64,000 bases of DNA, taken from NCBI GenBank assembly GCA_945866215.1, contig CAMBGQ010000005.1:1-64000 (forward strand), read 5' to 3'. The DNA is from Opitutus sp. GAS368. GTDB lineage: Bacteria; Verrucomicrobiota; Verrucomicrobiia; Opitutales; UBA953. The notes beneath the pieces were generated by a model. That model was not told the DNA's origin. It made no database searches and saw nothing but the letters and a program-made list of their open reading frames with translations. This document shows positions 54,861 to 62,840 of the stretch, piece by piece (position 1 is the first letter of the stretch; every line of letters starts with the position of its first letter). Both the position numbers and the translations under genes were made by a program.

Positions 54861-55520
54861 TTACTTCTTCTTCCCGTCCCACCGGCAATCCGCCATCACG
54901 CGGAGGCAGACTTCGCGCAAGTCGAACAGCGTCGCTTCGATATCCTGGGCAGCTTCGGCGGAGGAGAGGCGCACACCGCTCGAGATGCTTGCGGTGAGCC
55001 CGATCGAATAGTTGATCGCGGCGAGGGCCCGCTTCATGTGCACGAGCGCGAGCGGCAGGTCGCCGGTGTCGGTGGCGTTGATCGCCATGACCATCTGATG
55101 CTGCGCATCCCAGAAGGAGAGCATGATATTGGCCGAGTCGACCGCGGTGAGCTGCGTGCCGGCGCCCACGCAAAGCCGGTGAAACGAGTGCGTCAGCTGC
55201 AGGCAGAGGGCTCGCGCCACCACGTAGACGGGGTGCTGGTGGATGCAATAGGGCAGGTCCGGCCCGTCCTCGTCTGCGTCGTTGACTTCTTCCGGCCCGT
55301 CGCCCGGCGCCCAGTCGGCGTTTTCCCAACCCATGCGCCGGGCGCTAATATCCAGCCGGTCGGGCAGGTGCTTGACTTCGGTGTAGTAGGAAAGAAAACG
55401 GCCGACTTCGAGGTCGTTGCGCTGGAGGTAGGTGGCCCAGTCCGCCTCGCCCCACGAGGCGTTGCCGGATCCGTCGAAGTCGCCCTGGGGTTGGTCGCCA
55501 TCGTCCATGGGGCTTATCAT
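54861..55520 (-). CDS. Conserved-looking cytosolic protein of unknown function
   Basis: 219 aa, acidic, with no signal peptide or TM segment. The N-terminal 45 residues are Asp/Gly-rich (DDGDQPQGDFDGSGN). The rest is helical with two conserved-looking parts (HQHPVYVVARALCLQLTHSF and HMKRALAAINYSIGLTASI). No domain is recognised. It ends five bases from the convergent hprK stop and is divergent from trpD (80 bp). The ATG at 55508 is an alternative start. Probably a real gene, judged by its compact placement and residue composition. Function unknown. Confidence 0.6.
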   Translation of the reverse strand: MISPMDDGDQPQGDFDGSGNASWGEADWATYLQRNDLEVGRFLSYYTEVKHLPDRLDISARRMGWENADWAPGDGPEEVNDADEDGPDLPYCIHQHPVYVVARALCLQLTHSFHRLCVGAGTQLTAVDSANIMLSFWDAQHQMVMAINATDTGDLPLALVHMKRALAAINYSIGLTASISSGVRLSSAEAAQDIEATLFDLREVCLRVMADCRWDGKKK

Positions 55521-55599
55521 TAGGTGTTTTCACCCCGTTGCAAACCCCTTGTGGCAAAAAAGCCCTTGTCCCCGTCGCCCTGAGCGTGGCTAATCCGGC

Positions 55600-56646
55600 A
55601 TGGCTTCAGACCTCTCTGCCCTGACCGCCGCGCTGACGGCCGGCCGCGACCTCGCGCCAGACGAAGCCGTGGTGGCGGCCGCCGCGATGGCGGATGCGCA
55701 GGTGGCCGACGCTGCCAAGGAGGCTTTCCTGCTGGCGCTCGCCCGCAAAGGCGAGACCGCCGCCGAAGTCACCGGGTTCGCTCAGACCTACCGGGCGCTG
55801 GCGCGTACGGTCGACTTCGGCGACTGGCCCGCGCGGGGCATCGACATCGTGGGCACGGGCGGCGATCGTTCAGGTAGCTTCAACATCTCCTCGGCGAGCG
55901 CGCTCATCGTGGCCGCCGCCGGGGTGCCGGTGCTCAAGCACGGCAACCGCTCGATCACCTCGAAGTCGGGCAGCGCGGATTTTCTCGCCGGCCTGGGCGT
56001 GGTCCTTGAGGCCACGGACGCCCAGTTGCGCCACGCCCTGACGCAGGCGAATTTCTGCTACCTCTTCGCGCCCGCTTTCCATCCGGCCTTCAAGTCCGTC
56101 TTGGGCGTGCGTAAGAAGATCGCCGAGGGCGGCCAGAAGACTGTCTTCAACGTCCTTGGTCCGTTGATCAATCCCGCCCGTCCGGCGCACATGGTGGTCG
56201 GCGTCTACGACGAACGTTGGGTCGAACCCATCGCGGCCACGCTCGGCGATCTCGGCGTGAAGCGCGGCTTGGTGACGCACTCCCGGGCCGGCGGCGGTAT
56301 GGATGAAATCACCACGGCCGGCGAGGTGCGCGTGCGCGGGTGCGGCGAGCTGGCCGGGGTCGATGCCGTCTGGCTACCTGGAGATTTCGGCTTCAAGACC
56401 TGCACGGTCACGGACCTGCGCGGCGGGACGCCCGAAGAGAATATCGCGATGTTCAGCGACTTGCTGGTCGGCGGAGTTTCCGACGGCCTGCTGGACACGC
56501 TTTGCCTCAGCGCCGGCGCTTCCTTATGGGTCGCGGGCAAGGTGGCGGATCCGGCGGCGGGCGCCCGGCGGGCGCGCGAGATCATCCTCGGGGGCGAACT
56601 GCGCGAGCAAGCGCGCCGTCTGCGCGAAGCCTATCGGGCCGACTGA
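55600..56646 (+). CDS. trpD: Anthranilate phosphoribosyltransferase
   Basis: 348 aa, the usual length. Family motifs: DIVGTGGDRSGSFNISSASA near residue 85, KHGNRSITSKSGSADFLAGLG near residue 108, VFNVLGPLINPARPAHMVVG near residue 183 and HSRAGGGMDEI near residue 225. It joins PRPP and anthranilate in tryptophan synthesis. It stands apart from other trp genes in this window. The 3' end overlaps waaA on the other strand by 16 bases. Confidence 0.95.
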   Translation: MASDLSALTAALTAGRDLAPDEAVVAAAAMADAQVADAAKEAFLLALARKGETAAEVTGFAQTYRALARTVDFGDWPARGIDIVGTGGDRSGSFNISSASALIVAAAGVPVLKHGNRSITSKSGSADFLAGLGVVLEATDAQLRHALTQANFCYLFAPAFHPAFKSVLGVRKKIAEGGQKTVFNVLGPLINPARPAHMVVGVYDERWVEPIAATLGDLGVKRGLVTHSRAGGGMDEITTAGEVRVRGCGELAGVDAVWLPGDFGFKTCTVTDLRGGTPEENIAMFSDLLVGGVSDGLLDTLCLSAGASLWVAGKVADPAAGARRAREIILGGELREQARRLREAYRAD

Positions 56647-57923
56647 TTGTCCTGCAGCCAGGCCAACGTCCGCTCGGTAGCGCCGCGGTTACTCTGATGC
56701 CAAGCTGCGCCGTGGCGGCCCATCGCAGTCCGGGCCGGCTCGTCCTCGGTCAGCCGGGAGAGCAGGGTGGAGAGCTCGGCGGCGTCCCTGGCGCGGAGCG
56801 CGGCGTTCGCTTGCTCCAGGCCGCGGCAGATGTCGCGGAAGTTAGACATGCGCGGTCCGTACACGATGGCCACACCGGCGGCGGCGCCTTCGACGGGCGT
56901 TTGGCCGCCTTCGTGCGGCGCGAGGCTCTTACCGCAGAAGATCAGGTCCGCCGCGCGGGTGAGGCGGCGCAATTCGCCCGTGGTATCGGCGAGGTGGATG
57001 ATTGTGCCGGCTGGTGCACCGGAGCCGCCGGTGGAGCGTTGGTGCCACGATAGCCTGCTGGCGCTGGCCTCGGCGGCGACTTCGGTGCGGCGTTCGGAAT
57101 GGCGGGGCGCCAGTAGCAGGCGGACGTCGCGGCCGGCGGCGCGCAGCTCGCGCACGCACCGGATGAGTAGGGTCTCCTCGCCGGGCCAGGTCGAGGAGCC
57201 GAGCAGGACCACCGTGCGCGGGTCGGCGTCGAAGCCGAGCTCGAGCCGGAGACGCGCGCGTTCATCGGCGGCCATCGGCGCGTCGCCGGCGACGTCGAAC
57301 TTGAGGTTACCCATCGACGTCGCGACGAAGCCGAGTTCACGGAAGCGCCGGACGTCTTCCTCGCTGCCGGCGGCGATCCGGCGGAAATGGCCGAGCACGT
57401 AGGCGGAGAAATTACGGAAGCGGAGATGGCGCGCGAACGACTTGTCCGAGATGCGGCCGTTGATGAGGTCGGCGGGCACACCACGGGCGCGCGCCTGGGC
57501 GAGGTGTTCGGGCCAGAGCTCGCCTTCGACGAGGATGACGCCATCCGGGCAGATGCGATTCCAAGCGAGGGCGCTGCAGGGCCAGAGGTCGGTCGGGAAG
57601 ATCCCGATGCGATCGGCGACGTCAGCGTAGCGTTCTTGGGCCAGCTGGTATCCGGTGCTGGTGGTGGTCGTCAGGATAATTTCGGCCGCCCCGGAGGCCT
57701 GGAGGCGGCGGAGCAGGGGGCCGATGGCCTCCAATTCGCCGACCGAGACCGCCTGAATCCATAAACGGCGCTTGCCCGGGGTCTTGGGGCCAAGTTTGGG
57801 GAAAAAGCCTAGCCTTTGGCTGAAACCCGGGCCGTACCCCCCACGTCGGAGCATCCGCCAAAGATAGTAGGGCAAGGCCGGAATCAGCAGCAATGGGAAG
57901 AGGATCCGGTAGGCCCAGGACAT
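56631..57923 (-). CDS. waaA: 3-deoxy-D-manno-octulosonic acid (Kdo) transferase
   Basis: 430 aa from the ATG at 57923 (MSWAYRILFPLLLIPAL); the ATG at 57959 is an alternative, while the ORF-track start 53 codons upstream is unlikely. One N-terminal TM helix anchors a GT-B fold. QAVSVGELEAIGPLL (with the catalytic Glu of the SVGE motif), LTTTTSTGYQLAQ, GELWPEHLAQARARGVP and NGRISDKSF follow. FCGKSLAPHEGGQTPVEGAAAG in the C-terminal half binds CMP-Kdo. It adds Kdo to lipid A, supporting an LPS-bearing outer membrane together with lptB. It converges with trpD. Confidence 0.93.
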   Translation of the reverse strand: MSWAYRILFPLLLIPALPYYLWRMLRRGGYGPGFSQRLGFFPKLGPKTPGKRRLWIQAVSVGELEAIGPLLRRLQASGAAEIILTTTTSTGYQLAQERYADVADRIGIFPTDLWPCSALAWNRICPDGVILVEGELWPEHLAQARARGVPADLINGRISDKSFARHLRFRNFSAYVLGHFRRIAAGSEEDVRRFRELGFVATSMGNLKFDVAGDAPMAADERARLRLELGFDADPRTVVLLGSSTWPGEETLLIRCVRELRAAGRDVRLLLAPRHSERRTEVAAEASASRLSWHQRSTGGSGAPAGTIIHLADTTGELRRLTRAADLIFCGKSLAPHEGGQTPVEGAAAGVAIVYGPRMSNFRDICRGLEQANAALRARDAAELSTLLSRLTEDEPARTAMGRHGAAWHQSNRGATERTLAWLQDNQSAR

Positions 57924-58147
57924 CGTGATACGCCGACCCTGCGGAGGGGCGGGAGTCATGTCAGTTCCAAAGCAGGCGGTTTGGGCTGATTTTCCCGCTT
58001 GCACCAGAGGGGCAGGGATGTTTGAACCCACTTTCCACCGTTTGAAGCGACCGCCGATTGCTTCGGACATAAAACCCAAACCCAGTCAGTCCTACCAGAT
58101 CCAATGTCCCCTCCTTCGGCAGGAAACGGGATACGGAGCCAAACACC

Positions 58148-59002
58148 ATGAACATCACAGTCAAAGACCTCCTCGACGCCGGCGTCCACTTCGGACACCA
58201 GACCCGTCGCTGGAATCCCCGCAGCCGTCCGTTTATTTTCGACCACCGCAACGGCGTGTCGATCATCGACCTCGAGAAGACGCACGCTTGCCTCGTTGAG
58301 GCCGTCGCCTTCGTCGAGGAAACCGCCGCTAAGGGCAAGGAAGTGCTCTTCGTCGCCACCAAACCGCAGGCCCAGGAAGTTGTGCGTCAAGCCGCCAAGT
58401 CGACCGGCATGCCCTTCGCCGTGAACCGCTGGCTCGGCGGTACGCTGACCAACTTCGCCACCATCAAGCGCTCCCTCGACAAATACCGCACCTACCTCCG
58501 CATGGAGCAGGACGGCTCCCTCGCCAAGATGCATAAGAAGGAAGCCGCCGCCGTGAAACGCGAGATGTCGCGCATGTCACGCAACTTCGAAGGCCTCCTC
58601 GAATACCGCGAGCTCCCGGCCGCGATGATCGTCGTCGACACCAAGCTCGAGGAAATCGCCGTCAATGAGGCCGCCCGCCTCGGGATCCCCGTGATCGGCC
58701 TCTGCGATTCAAACTCCGATCCGACCCTCCTGAAGTACCCCGTCCCGGGTAACGACGATGCTGCGAAGTCCATCCGCCTCGTGGTCGAAGTCCTCACCCA
58801 AGCCGTCCAAGCCGGTCTTTCCCGTCGCAAGGCGGTGACCCAAGATCGCAAGACCGTGACCCCGGTCGCCCGCCAGAACGATGGTGAGTCCGTCCAGCCC
58901 GAAGTCCAGATTTCCGAGGAACTGCTCAAGGCCAACGAAGGCGTCGAAGTCGTCGAAGGCGGCGCACCGGCGAAGCGTCCCAGCCCGCGCAAGTCCAAAT
59001 AA
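58148..59002 (+). CDS. rpsB: 30S ribosomal protein S2
   Basis: 284 aa. NITVKDLLDAGVHFGHQTRRWNP at the start, FVATKPQAQEVV, RWLGGTLTNFATIK, and DTKLEEIAVNEAARLGIPVIGLCDSNSDP (the S2 signature, quoted in parts) are canonical. The last 60 residues form a longer-than-usual charged tail (TVTPVARQNDGESV onwards). tsf follows seven bases after the stop, the conserved rpsB-tsf order. A GGAG 11 bases before the ATG is one of the few Shine-Dalgarno-like sites in the window. The 225-bp region upstream, facing waaA, probably contains the promoter and leader. Confidence 0.97.
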   Translation: MNITVKDLLDAGVHFGHQTRRWNPRSRPFIFDHRNGVSIIDLEKTHACLVEAVAFVEETAAKGKEVLFVATKPQAQEVVRQAAKSTGMPFAVNRWLGGTLTNFATIKRSLDKYRTYLRMEQDGSLAKMHKKEAAAVKREMSRMSRNFEGLLEYRELPAAMIVVDTKLEEIAVNEAARLGIPVIGLCDSNSDPTLLKYPVPGNDDAAKSIRLVVEVLTQAVQAGLSRRKAVTQDRKTVTPVARQNDGESVQPEVQISEELLKANEGVEVVEGGAPAKRPSPRKSK

Positions 59003-59009
59003 TCCGGCC

Positions 59010-60050
59010 ATGTCCGCTATCACCGCTCAGACGGTCAACGATCTGCGCCAGCGTACCGGCGCCGGGCTGATGGACTGCAAGAAGGCCCTCGTCGAAGCCA
59101 ACGGCGACACCGAAAAAGCCGTCGAGATTCTGCGCATTAAGGGTGTCGCTACGCGCAACAAGAAGGCCGACCGCAAGGCCAGCGAAGGAATCCTCACGGT
59201 ACAGGTCTCCGCCGACGGCCGCACCTCGACGCTCCTCGAGCTGAACTGCGAGACGGATTTCGTGGCCAAGAACGAGGCCTTCATCGCCCTCGCTAAGGAA
59301 CTCGTGGCTCAGGCCGCCGCCCACGGCGTCGAGGGTTTCCTCGAGCAGCCTTACCACGCCGACAAGGCCCGCAAGGTGAACGACTATCTGAATGACCAGG
59401 TGCTCAAAATCGGCGAGAACCTCAAGGTCTCGCGCGTCCTGAAGTTTGAAGCCACCGGCGTGGGACGCGTCTCCGCCTACGTTCACACCGGCGCCAAGAT
59501 TGCCGTCCTCCTCGAACTGGGTCTGAAGACCCAGGCCGCCGCCGCCAACCCGGACGTCGCTGAACTGGCTCGCCAGCTCGCGATGCAGGTCGTCGCCAAC
59601 AATGCCCGTTTCGTCCGTCGCGAAGATGTCTCCCCCGACGTCGTTGCCAAGGAGCGTGAAATCGCTGCCGAGTTCACGAAGTCCGAAGCCGACAAGGCCA
59701 TCGACGAGGCCAAGCGCATCGTCGAAGACTACAAGGGTCAGCTCGTCGAGCAGAAGGCCGCCAACGACGCGGAAGCCGTCGCCGAACTCGAAAAGCGTAT
59801 CGGCGTAGGTGAGAAGCAGGTCATCGCCGCCGAAGGCCGCAAGAAGGGCCAGCTCTCCAACATGGAAAAGATTATCTCTGGCCGCGTGGATAAGTTCTTC
59901 GCTGAATCTTGTCTGCTCGAGCAGGCCTATTTCCGCGATCCGGAGCAGAAGATCCAAGCCTTGCTCGCTGCCGCCAAGACCAAGGTCGGCGAAGATGTCT
60001 CGATTGTGCGTTTCACCCGCTTCCAAGTGGGCGAGACCGCCGCCGAGTAA
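59010..60050 (+). CDS. tsf: Elongation factor Ts
   Basis: 346 aa from the ATG at 59010 (MSAITAQTVNDLRQRTGAGLMD); the ORF-track start lies in rpsB. The UBA-like N-terminus with GAGLMDCKKALVEANGD and the TDFVAKNEAF motif near residue 82 are diagnostic. The core dimer modules follow with AMQVVANNARFVRRED. The protein is about 60 residues longer than E. coli EF-Ts; part of this is a Lys/Glu-rich helix insert (AVAELEKRIGVGEKQV). It recycles EF-Tu. A terminator follows. Confidence 0.96.
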   Translation: MSAITAQTVNDLRQRTGAGLMDCKKALVEANGDTEKAVEILRIKGVATRNKKADRKASEGILTVQVSADGRTSTLLELNCETDFVAKNEAFIALAKELVAQAAAHGVEGFLEQPYHADKARKVNDYLNDQVLKIGENLKVSRVLKFEATGVGRVSAYVHTGAKIAVLLELGLKTQAAAANPDVAELARQLAMQVVANNARFVRREDVSPDVVAKEREIAAEFTKSEADKAIDEAKRIVEDYKGQLVEQKAANDAEAVAELEKRIGVGEKQVIAAEGRKKGQLSNMEKIISGRVDKFFAESCLLEQAYFRDPEQKIQALLAAAKTKVGEDVSIVRFTRFQVGETAAE

Positions 60051-60073
60051 GCTCTCCTCAGGGCAGCCTCATC

Positions 60074-60105
60074 AAGGCCGGACGCCGCGAGGTGGCCGGC
60101 CTTTT
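60074..60105 (+). terminator. Intrinsic terminator of rpsB-tsf
   Basis: AAGGCCGG, 14-base loop, CCGGCCTTTT directly downstream of tsf. Confidence 0.8.
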
Positions 60106-60146
60106 GCTTGGCTTGCCAACGCGGGCGTCAGGATTAGGCTGAGTTC

Positions 60147-60551
60147 ATGCAGTTCCGGTCGGATATATTTTGGAAATCGAGCTGCGGCCGCTGTCCCGAC
60201 TGCGGTGCGAAGGTGCGTGGCTCGGCCGATCGTCTGGGCTGGTTCGCGCGGCTGTGGGATACCCCGGCTCACTGTTCCGGCTGCGGCATGACGCTGCGTC
60301 GTAAGGAAGGCTTCTTCCTCGGCGCCATCGTCTGGAACTACGGACTCACCGCCTTCGGCGTGCTTCCTTTGGTGCTGCTGGCCCAGTGGTTCGGATGGGT
60401 CGGCTCAGTCTGGGCGATTCGTCTCGCGATCGGCACGATCTTCTTGGTGCCGCCGCTCATCCATGCCTTCGCCTGGCGCCTTTGGATCGGCACCTACTAC
60501 GCCTTCCTGCCCGATCAGTTGCCGTCGGGTGGTCGTCGCCTCGACGACTAA
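60147..60551 (+). CDS. DUF983-like zinc-ribbon membrane protein
   Basis: 134 aa. Residues 12-47 carry two CxxC pairs (CPDC and CSGC), a zinc-ribbon arrangement. Two TM helices follow (FFLGAIVWNYGLTAFGVLPLVLLA and AIRLAIGTIFLVPPLIHAFAW). This fits DUF983-type small membrane proteins of unknown function, sometimes near cytochrome oxidase genes, though none is nearby here. It is convergent with ispA with adjacent stops. Confidence 0.78.
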   Translation: MQFRSDIFWKSSCGRCPDCGAKVRGSADRLGWFARLWDTPAHCSGCGMTLRRKEGFFLGAIVWNYGLTAFGVLPLVLLAQWFGWVGSVWAIRLAIGTIFLVPPLIHAFAWRLWIGTYYAFLPDQLPSGGRRLDD

Positions 60552-61433
60552 TCAGCGGCGGCGCGCCGCCATCTGGCGCACCAGTTCGACGAGGAAGACC
60601 GTGTCGCCTGCGGTCGCCCGGAGGTGACCGACGGTCTCGACGGTCAAAGCCTCGATGCGCTGTCTCGTCGCACCGACGCCGTGCAGGTCGGCGTAGGTGG
60701 ATTTTCCATTCTCGGCATCGGCCCCGACGGGCTTACCCAGCGCGGACGCATCGGCGGTGAGGTCGAGTAGGTCGTCGGCAAGCTGGAAGGCGATGCCCGC
60801 GGCCCGTCCCGCTCGGCGGAAATGTTCGACGTCGATCGCGGAGGCCCCGCCGACCATCGCGCCCATCGCGAACGAGGCGCTGAGCATCGCGGCAGTCTTG
60901 CCGAGCAGGATGAATTCGACCCGCTCCGGATCCCCCTGCTGCCCGTCCATGTCTTCGGTCTGTCCGCCGACGAGCAGGGTCGAGCCCGCGGTCACGGCGA
61001 GTTCGCGGACGAGCGCGGTGGCGAGGGTCGGCTTGGCGGCGTAGCCGATGGCAAGGAGTTCGAAGGCCAGCGGAAGCAGGGCGTCGCCGGCGAGCAGGGC
61101 GGTGGCCTCGTCGAAGGAAACGTGGCACGAGGGGCGGCCGCGACGCAGGTCGGAATCATCCATGCACGGCAGGTCGTCATGGATCAACGAGTAGGTGTGG
61201 ATGCACTCGAGCGCTGTCGCCGCGTGGGAGGCGTCGGCCTTCGGCGCAAAGGCCTCGGCGGAGGCGAGGCAGAGGACCGGCCGTAGGCGCTTGCCACCGG
61301 CTTCGAGCGAGTAGCGCATCGCTTCGTGCAGCCGGGTTGGGCGCACGGTAGCGTCGGGCGTCAGTTCACGCAGCGCGGTTTCTGCCTGAAGAACGAATGC
61401 CTCGTGCCGTGACTGAAACAGCGAGGCGTCCAT
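60552..61433 (-). CDS. ispA: Polyprenyl diphosphate synthase (farnesyl/geranylgeranyl type)
   Basis: 293 aa. The first Asp-rich motif DDLPCMDDSDLRRGRPS near residue 92, preceded by LIH, and the second QLADDLLDLTAD near residue 218, are the FPP-synthase signatures. GGKRLRPVLCLASAEA is the substrate-binding GKxxR region. It condenses IPP with allylic diphosphates to C15-C20 products for quinones, undecaprenyl and hopanoid precursors. The chain length is not predictable by eye. yhbY starts upstream on the same strand with three bases between them. Confidence 0.93.
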   Translation of the reverse strand: MDASLFQSRHEAFVLQAETALRELTPDATVRPTRLHEAMRYSLEAGGKRLRPVLCLASAEAFAPKADASHAATALECIHTYSLIHDDLPCMDDSDLRRGRPSCHVSFDEATALLAGDALLPLAFELLAIGYAAKPTLATALVRELAVTAGSTLLVGGQTEDMDGQQGDPERVEFILLGKTAAMLSASFAMGAMVGGASAIDVEHFRRAGRAAGIAFQLADDLLDLTADASALGKPVGADAENGKSTYADLHGVGATRQRIEALTVETVGHLRATAGDTVFLVELVRQMAARRR

Positions 61434-61436
61434 CGT

Positions 61437-61736
61437 TCATTCGGCGTCGGCGCCGAGCTTGAAGAACGTCGCCGTGCGACCGACGCGGCCAATCACTTCG
61501 CTTTCGGTGAGCTGGGCTAGTTCCAGGGCCTGCTTATCCATTGCCTCGCGTTCGGCCGTGAAGCGGACCTTGACCAAGTCGGCGTTACGGAAGGCTTCCT
61601 CGAGCAGGTGGGCGATGCCGGCGTTCACGCCGGCCTTGCCGACGAACACCTTGGGGTCGAGCGTCTGGGCGAGGCTGCGCAGCTTGCCGCGTTCGGCGCC
61701 AGTGAGGCGGGGCTGGTCTTCAGAGCCTGATTCCAT
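61437..61736 (-). CDS. yhbY: CRS1/YhbY-type RNA-binding protein
   Basis: The ORF track runs to 62162; the ATG at 61736 (MESGSEDQPRLTGAERGKLR) gives 99 aa, the YhbY length. It shows LRSLAQTLDPKVFVGKAGVN near residue 21, EALRNADLVKVRF-like EEAFRNADLVKVRF, and GRVGRTATFFKLG near the end. This is the CRM domain that associates with pre-50S ribosomal subunits. It is co-directional with ispA, three bases away. Confidence 0.9.
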   Translation of the reverse strand: MESGSEDQPRLTGAERGKLRSLAQTLDPKVFVGKAGVNAGIAHLLEEAFRNADLVKVRFTAEREAMDKQALELAQLTESEVIGRVGRTATFFKLGADAE

Positions 61737-61811
61737 GCCCGCTATGACGCTCTGGCGGGGCAGGGGAGTCAACGGACTAATCGGCCGCGCCTTGCCGTCC
61801 TTGCTCCGCTG

Positions 61812-61825
61812 GGTATCATGATACC
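61812..61825. repeat. Perfect 14-bp palindrome at a start codon
   Basis: GGTATCATGATACC is a complete palindrome centred on the upstream candidate start (61818) of the small + strand gene. If it is an operator, the second ATG at 61830 is the more likely start. Chance occurrence in 64 kb cannot be excluded. Confidence 0.4.
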
Positions 61826-62219
61826 ATCGATGAGCCCGACCTCCCCTTCGCCTGCGCCCATCGTGCTTCCTGTCGTGGAAATCGCCGCGGAAGTCCGTCC
61901 CTTGGACCCCGTCGTCGTGCACGTGCGCTGCGCTCCGAATTACGGCCACTCCCTGCGGATCTGGCAGAGCACGTTCCTGCTGGACCGTGATTCCGCCCAC
62001 ACGAGTTCGATGATCGGTTTCGAGAACATCTCCCTCTACCCTCATTGGATGTCCATCCCGCACGGACGGGCCCATCAGTTCACCCTGTTTTTCGAGCCCC
62101 TGCCCAAAATGGTCCGGGTCTTTGATCTGTCGGAAATCATCCCCGAGCCGCGTGGCTGGCACTTTCCGGCCATCCGGAGGAACCAGGAAGACGTCTACTG
62201 GCTGGACCTGCCTAACTGA
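61818..62219 (+). CDS. Uncharacterised small cytosolic protein
   Basis: 133 aa (129 aa if the ATG at 61830 is used). After a Pro/Ser-rich N-terminus comes a beta-rich domain (VEIAAEVRPLDPVVVHVRCAPNYG, IWQSTFLLDRDS, HQFTLFFEPLPKMVRVFDLSEIIPEP) ending in YWLDLPN. No signal peptide, TM helix or known domain was recognised. It is divergent from yhbY with about 81 bp between starts. A palindrome overlaps the first ATG. Probably a real gene, judged by conserved-looking aromatic and hydrophobic residues. Function unknown. Confidence 0.6.
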   Translation: MIPSMSPTSPSPAPIVLPVVEIAAEVRPLDPVVVHVRCAPNYGHSLRIWQSTFLLDRDSAHTSSMIGFENISLYPHWMSIPHGRAHQFTLFFEPLPKMVRVFDLSEIIPEPRGWHFPAIRRNQEDVYWLDLPN

Positions 62220-62324
62220 CGGAAAACGCCCCTATATTTCCCTTTGCCGGGGCATGGTCGGGGTAGTTCCTTCTTGCTAAGCCCCCGACGGTTCTTCATT
62301 TCCATGGGTCATCTTCGTTAGGGA

Positions 62325-62408
62325 GAGGGGCGGAGTCCTTCTCACGCTGGTCGGTAGGCGAAAGCCTATTCCAGACGGAGAGTCCGGCTAAACGGCGGGG
62401 CTCTCGGG
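62325..62408 (+). promoter_or_regulatory. Candidate structured rpsO leader RNA
   Basis: Upstream of rpsO is a 235-bp non-coding stretch with foldable elements: CTGG-TCGG-TAGGC-GAAA-GCCTA-TT-CCAG (a GNRA-capped hairpin, 62347-62374), then GAGAG/CTCTC (62378-62382 with 62401-62405) enclosing CCG/CGG. In other bacteria S15 represses its own mRNA through such leaders. Autoregulation here is inference. Confidence 0.5.
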
Positions 62409-62454
62409 AATTTCTCCCAAGTCGGCCATCATCAACCCAAAACTAACCCCCACC

Positions 62455-62715
62455 ATGTCGGTCAATAAGTCGGAAGTCATCAAGAAGCACCAGCAGGACG
62501 CCAAGGACACCGGATCACCTGAAGTCCAAGTCGCCCTCATCTCCGCCCGCGTCACCCACCTGACCGAGCACTTGCGCACCCACCGCAAGGATTTCCACTC
62601 TCGTCGCGGCCTGATCATGCTGACGAACCGTCGTCGCAAGCTTCTGGCGTACCTGAAGTCGACGGATCTGGATCGCTACAACGCGCTCCTGGCCAAGCTC
62701 AACCTTCGCAAGTGA
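62455..62715 (+). CDS. rpsO: 30S ribosomal protein S15
   Basis: 86 aa, close to the standard 89. [44 protein letters not shown] (quoted in parts; the SRRGL signature) and LLAKLNLRK at the end are canonical S15. It binds 16S rRNA early in 30S assembly. pnp follows 125 bases later, the conserved rpsO-pnp order. A strong hairpin lies between them. Confidence 0.97.
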   Translation: MSVNKSEVIKKHQQDAKDTGSPEVQVALISARVTHLTEHLRTHRKDFHSRRGLIMLTNRRRKLLAYLKSTDLDRYNALLAKLNLRK

Positions 62716-62747
62716 ACGGCGCCTCCGGGCGACCTCGTTCACCGAGC

Positions 62748-62776
62748 GTCCCAGCCTAGGCTGGGACGTCCGTTTT
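62748..62776 (+). terminator. rpsO-pnp intercistronic hairpin
   Basis: GTCCCAGCC-TA-GGCTGGGAC, then GTCCGTTTTT. It resembles the rpsO terminator and RNase processing site known between rpsO and pnp in enterobacteria. Confidence 0.8.
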
Positions 62777-62840
62777 TCACCCACCCAACCACAACCCGCC
62801 GAGCACTCCCGCCCGGCACCAAGCCACACCGCAAAACACC

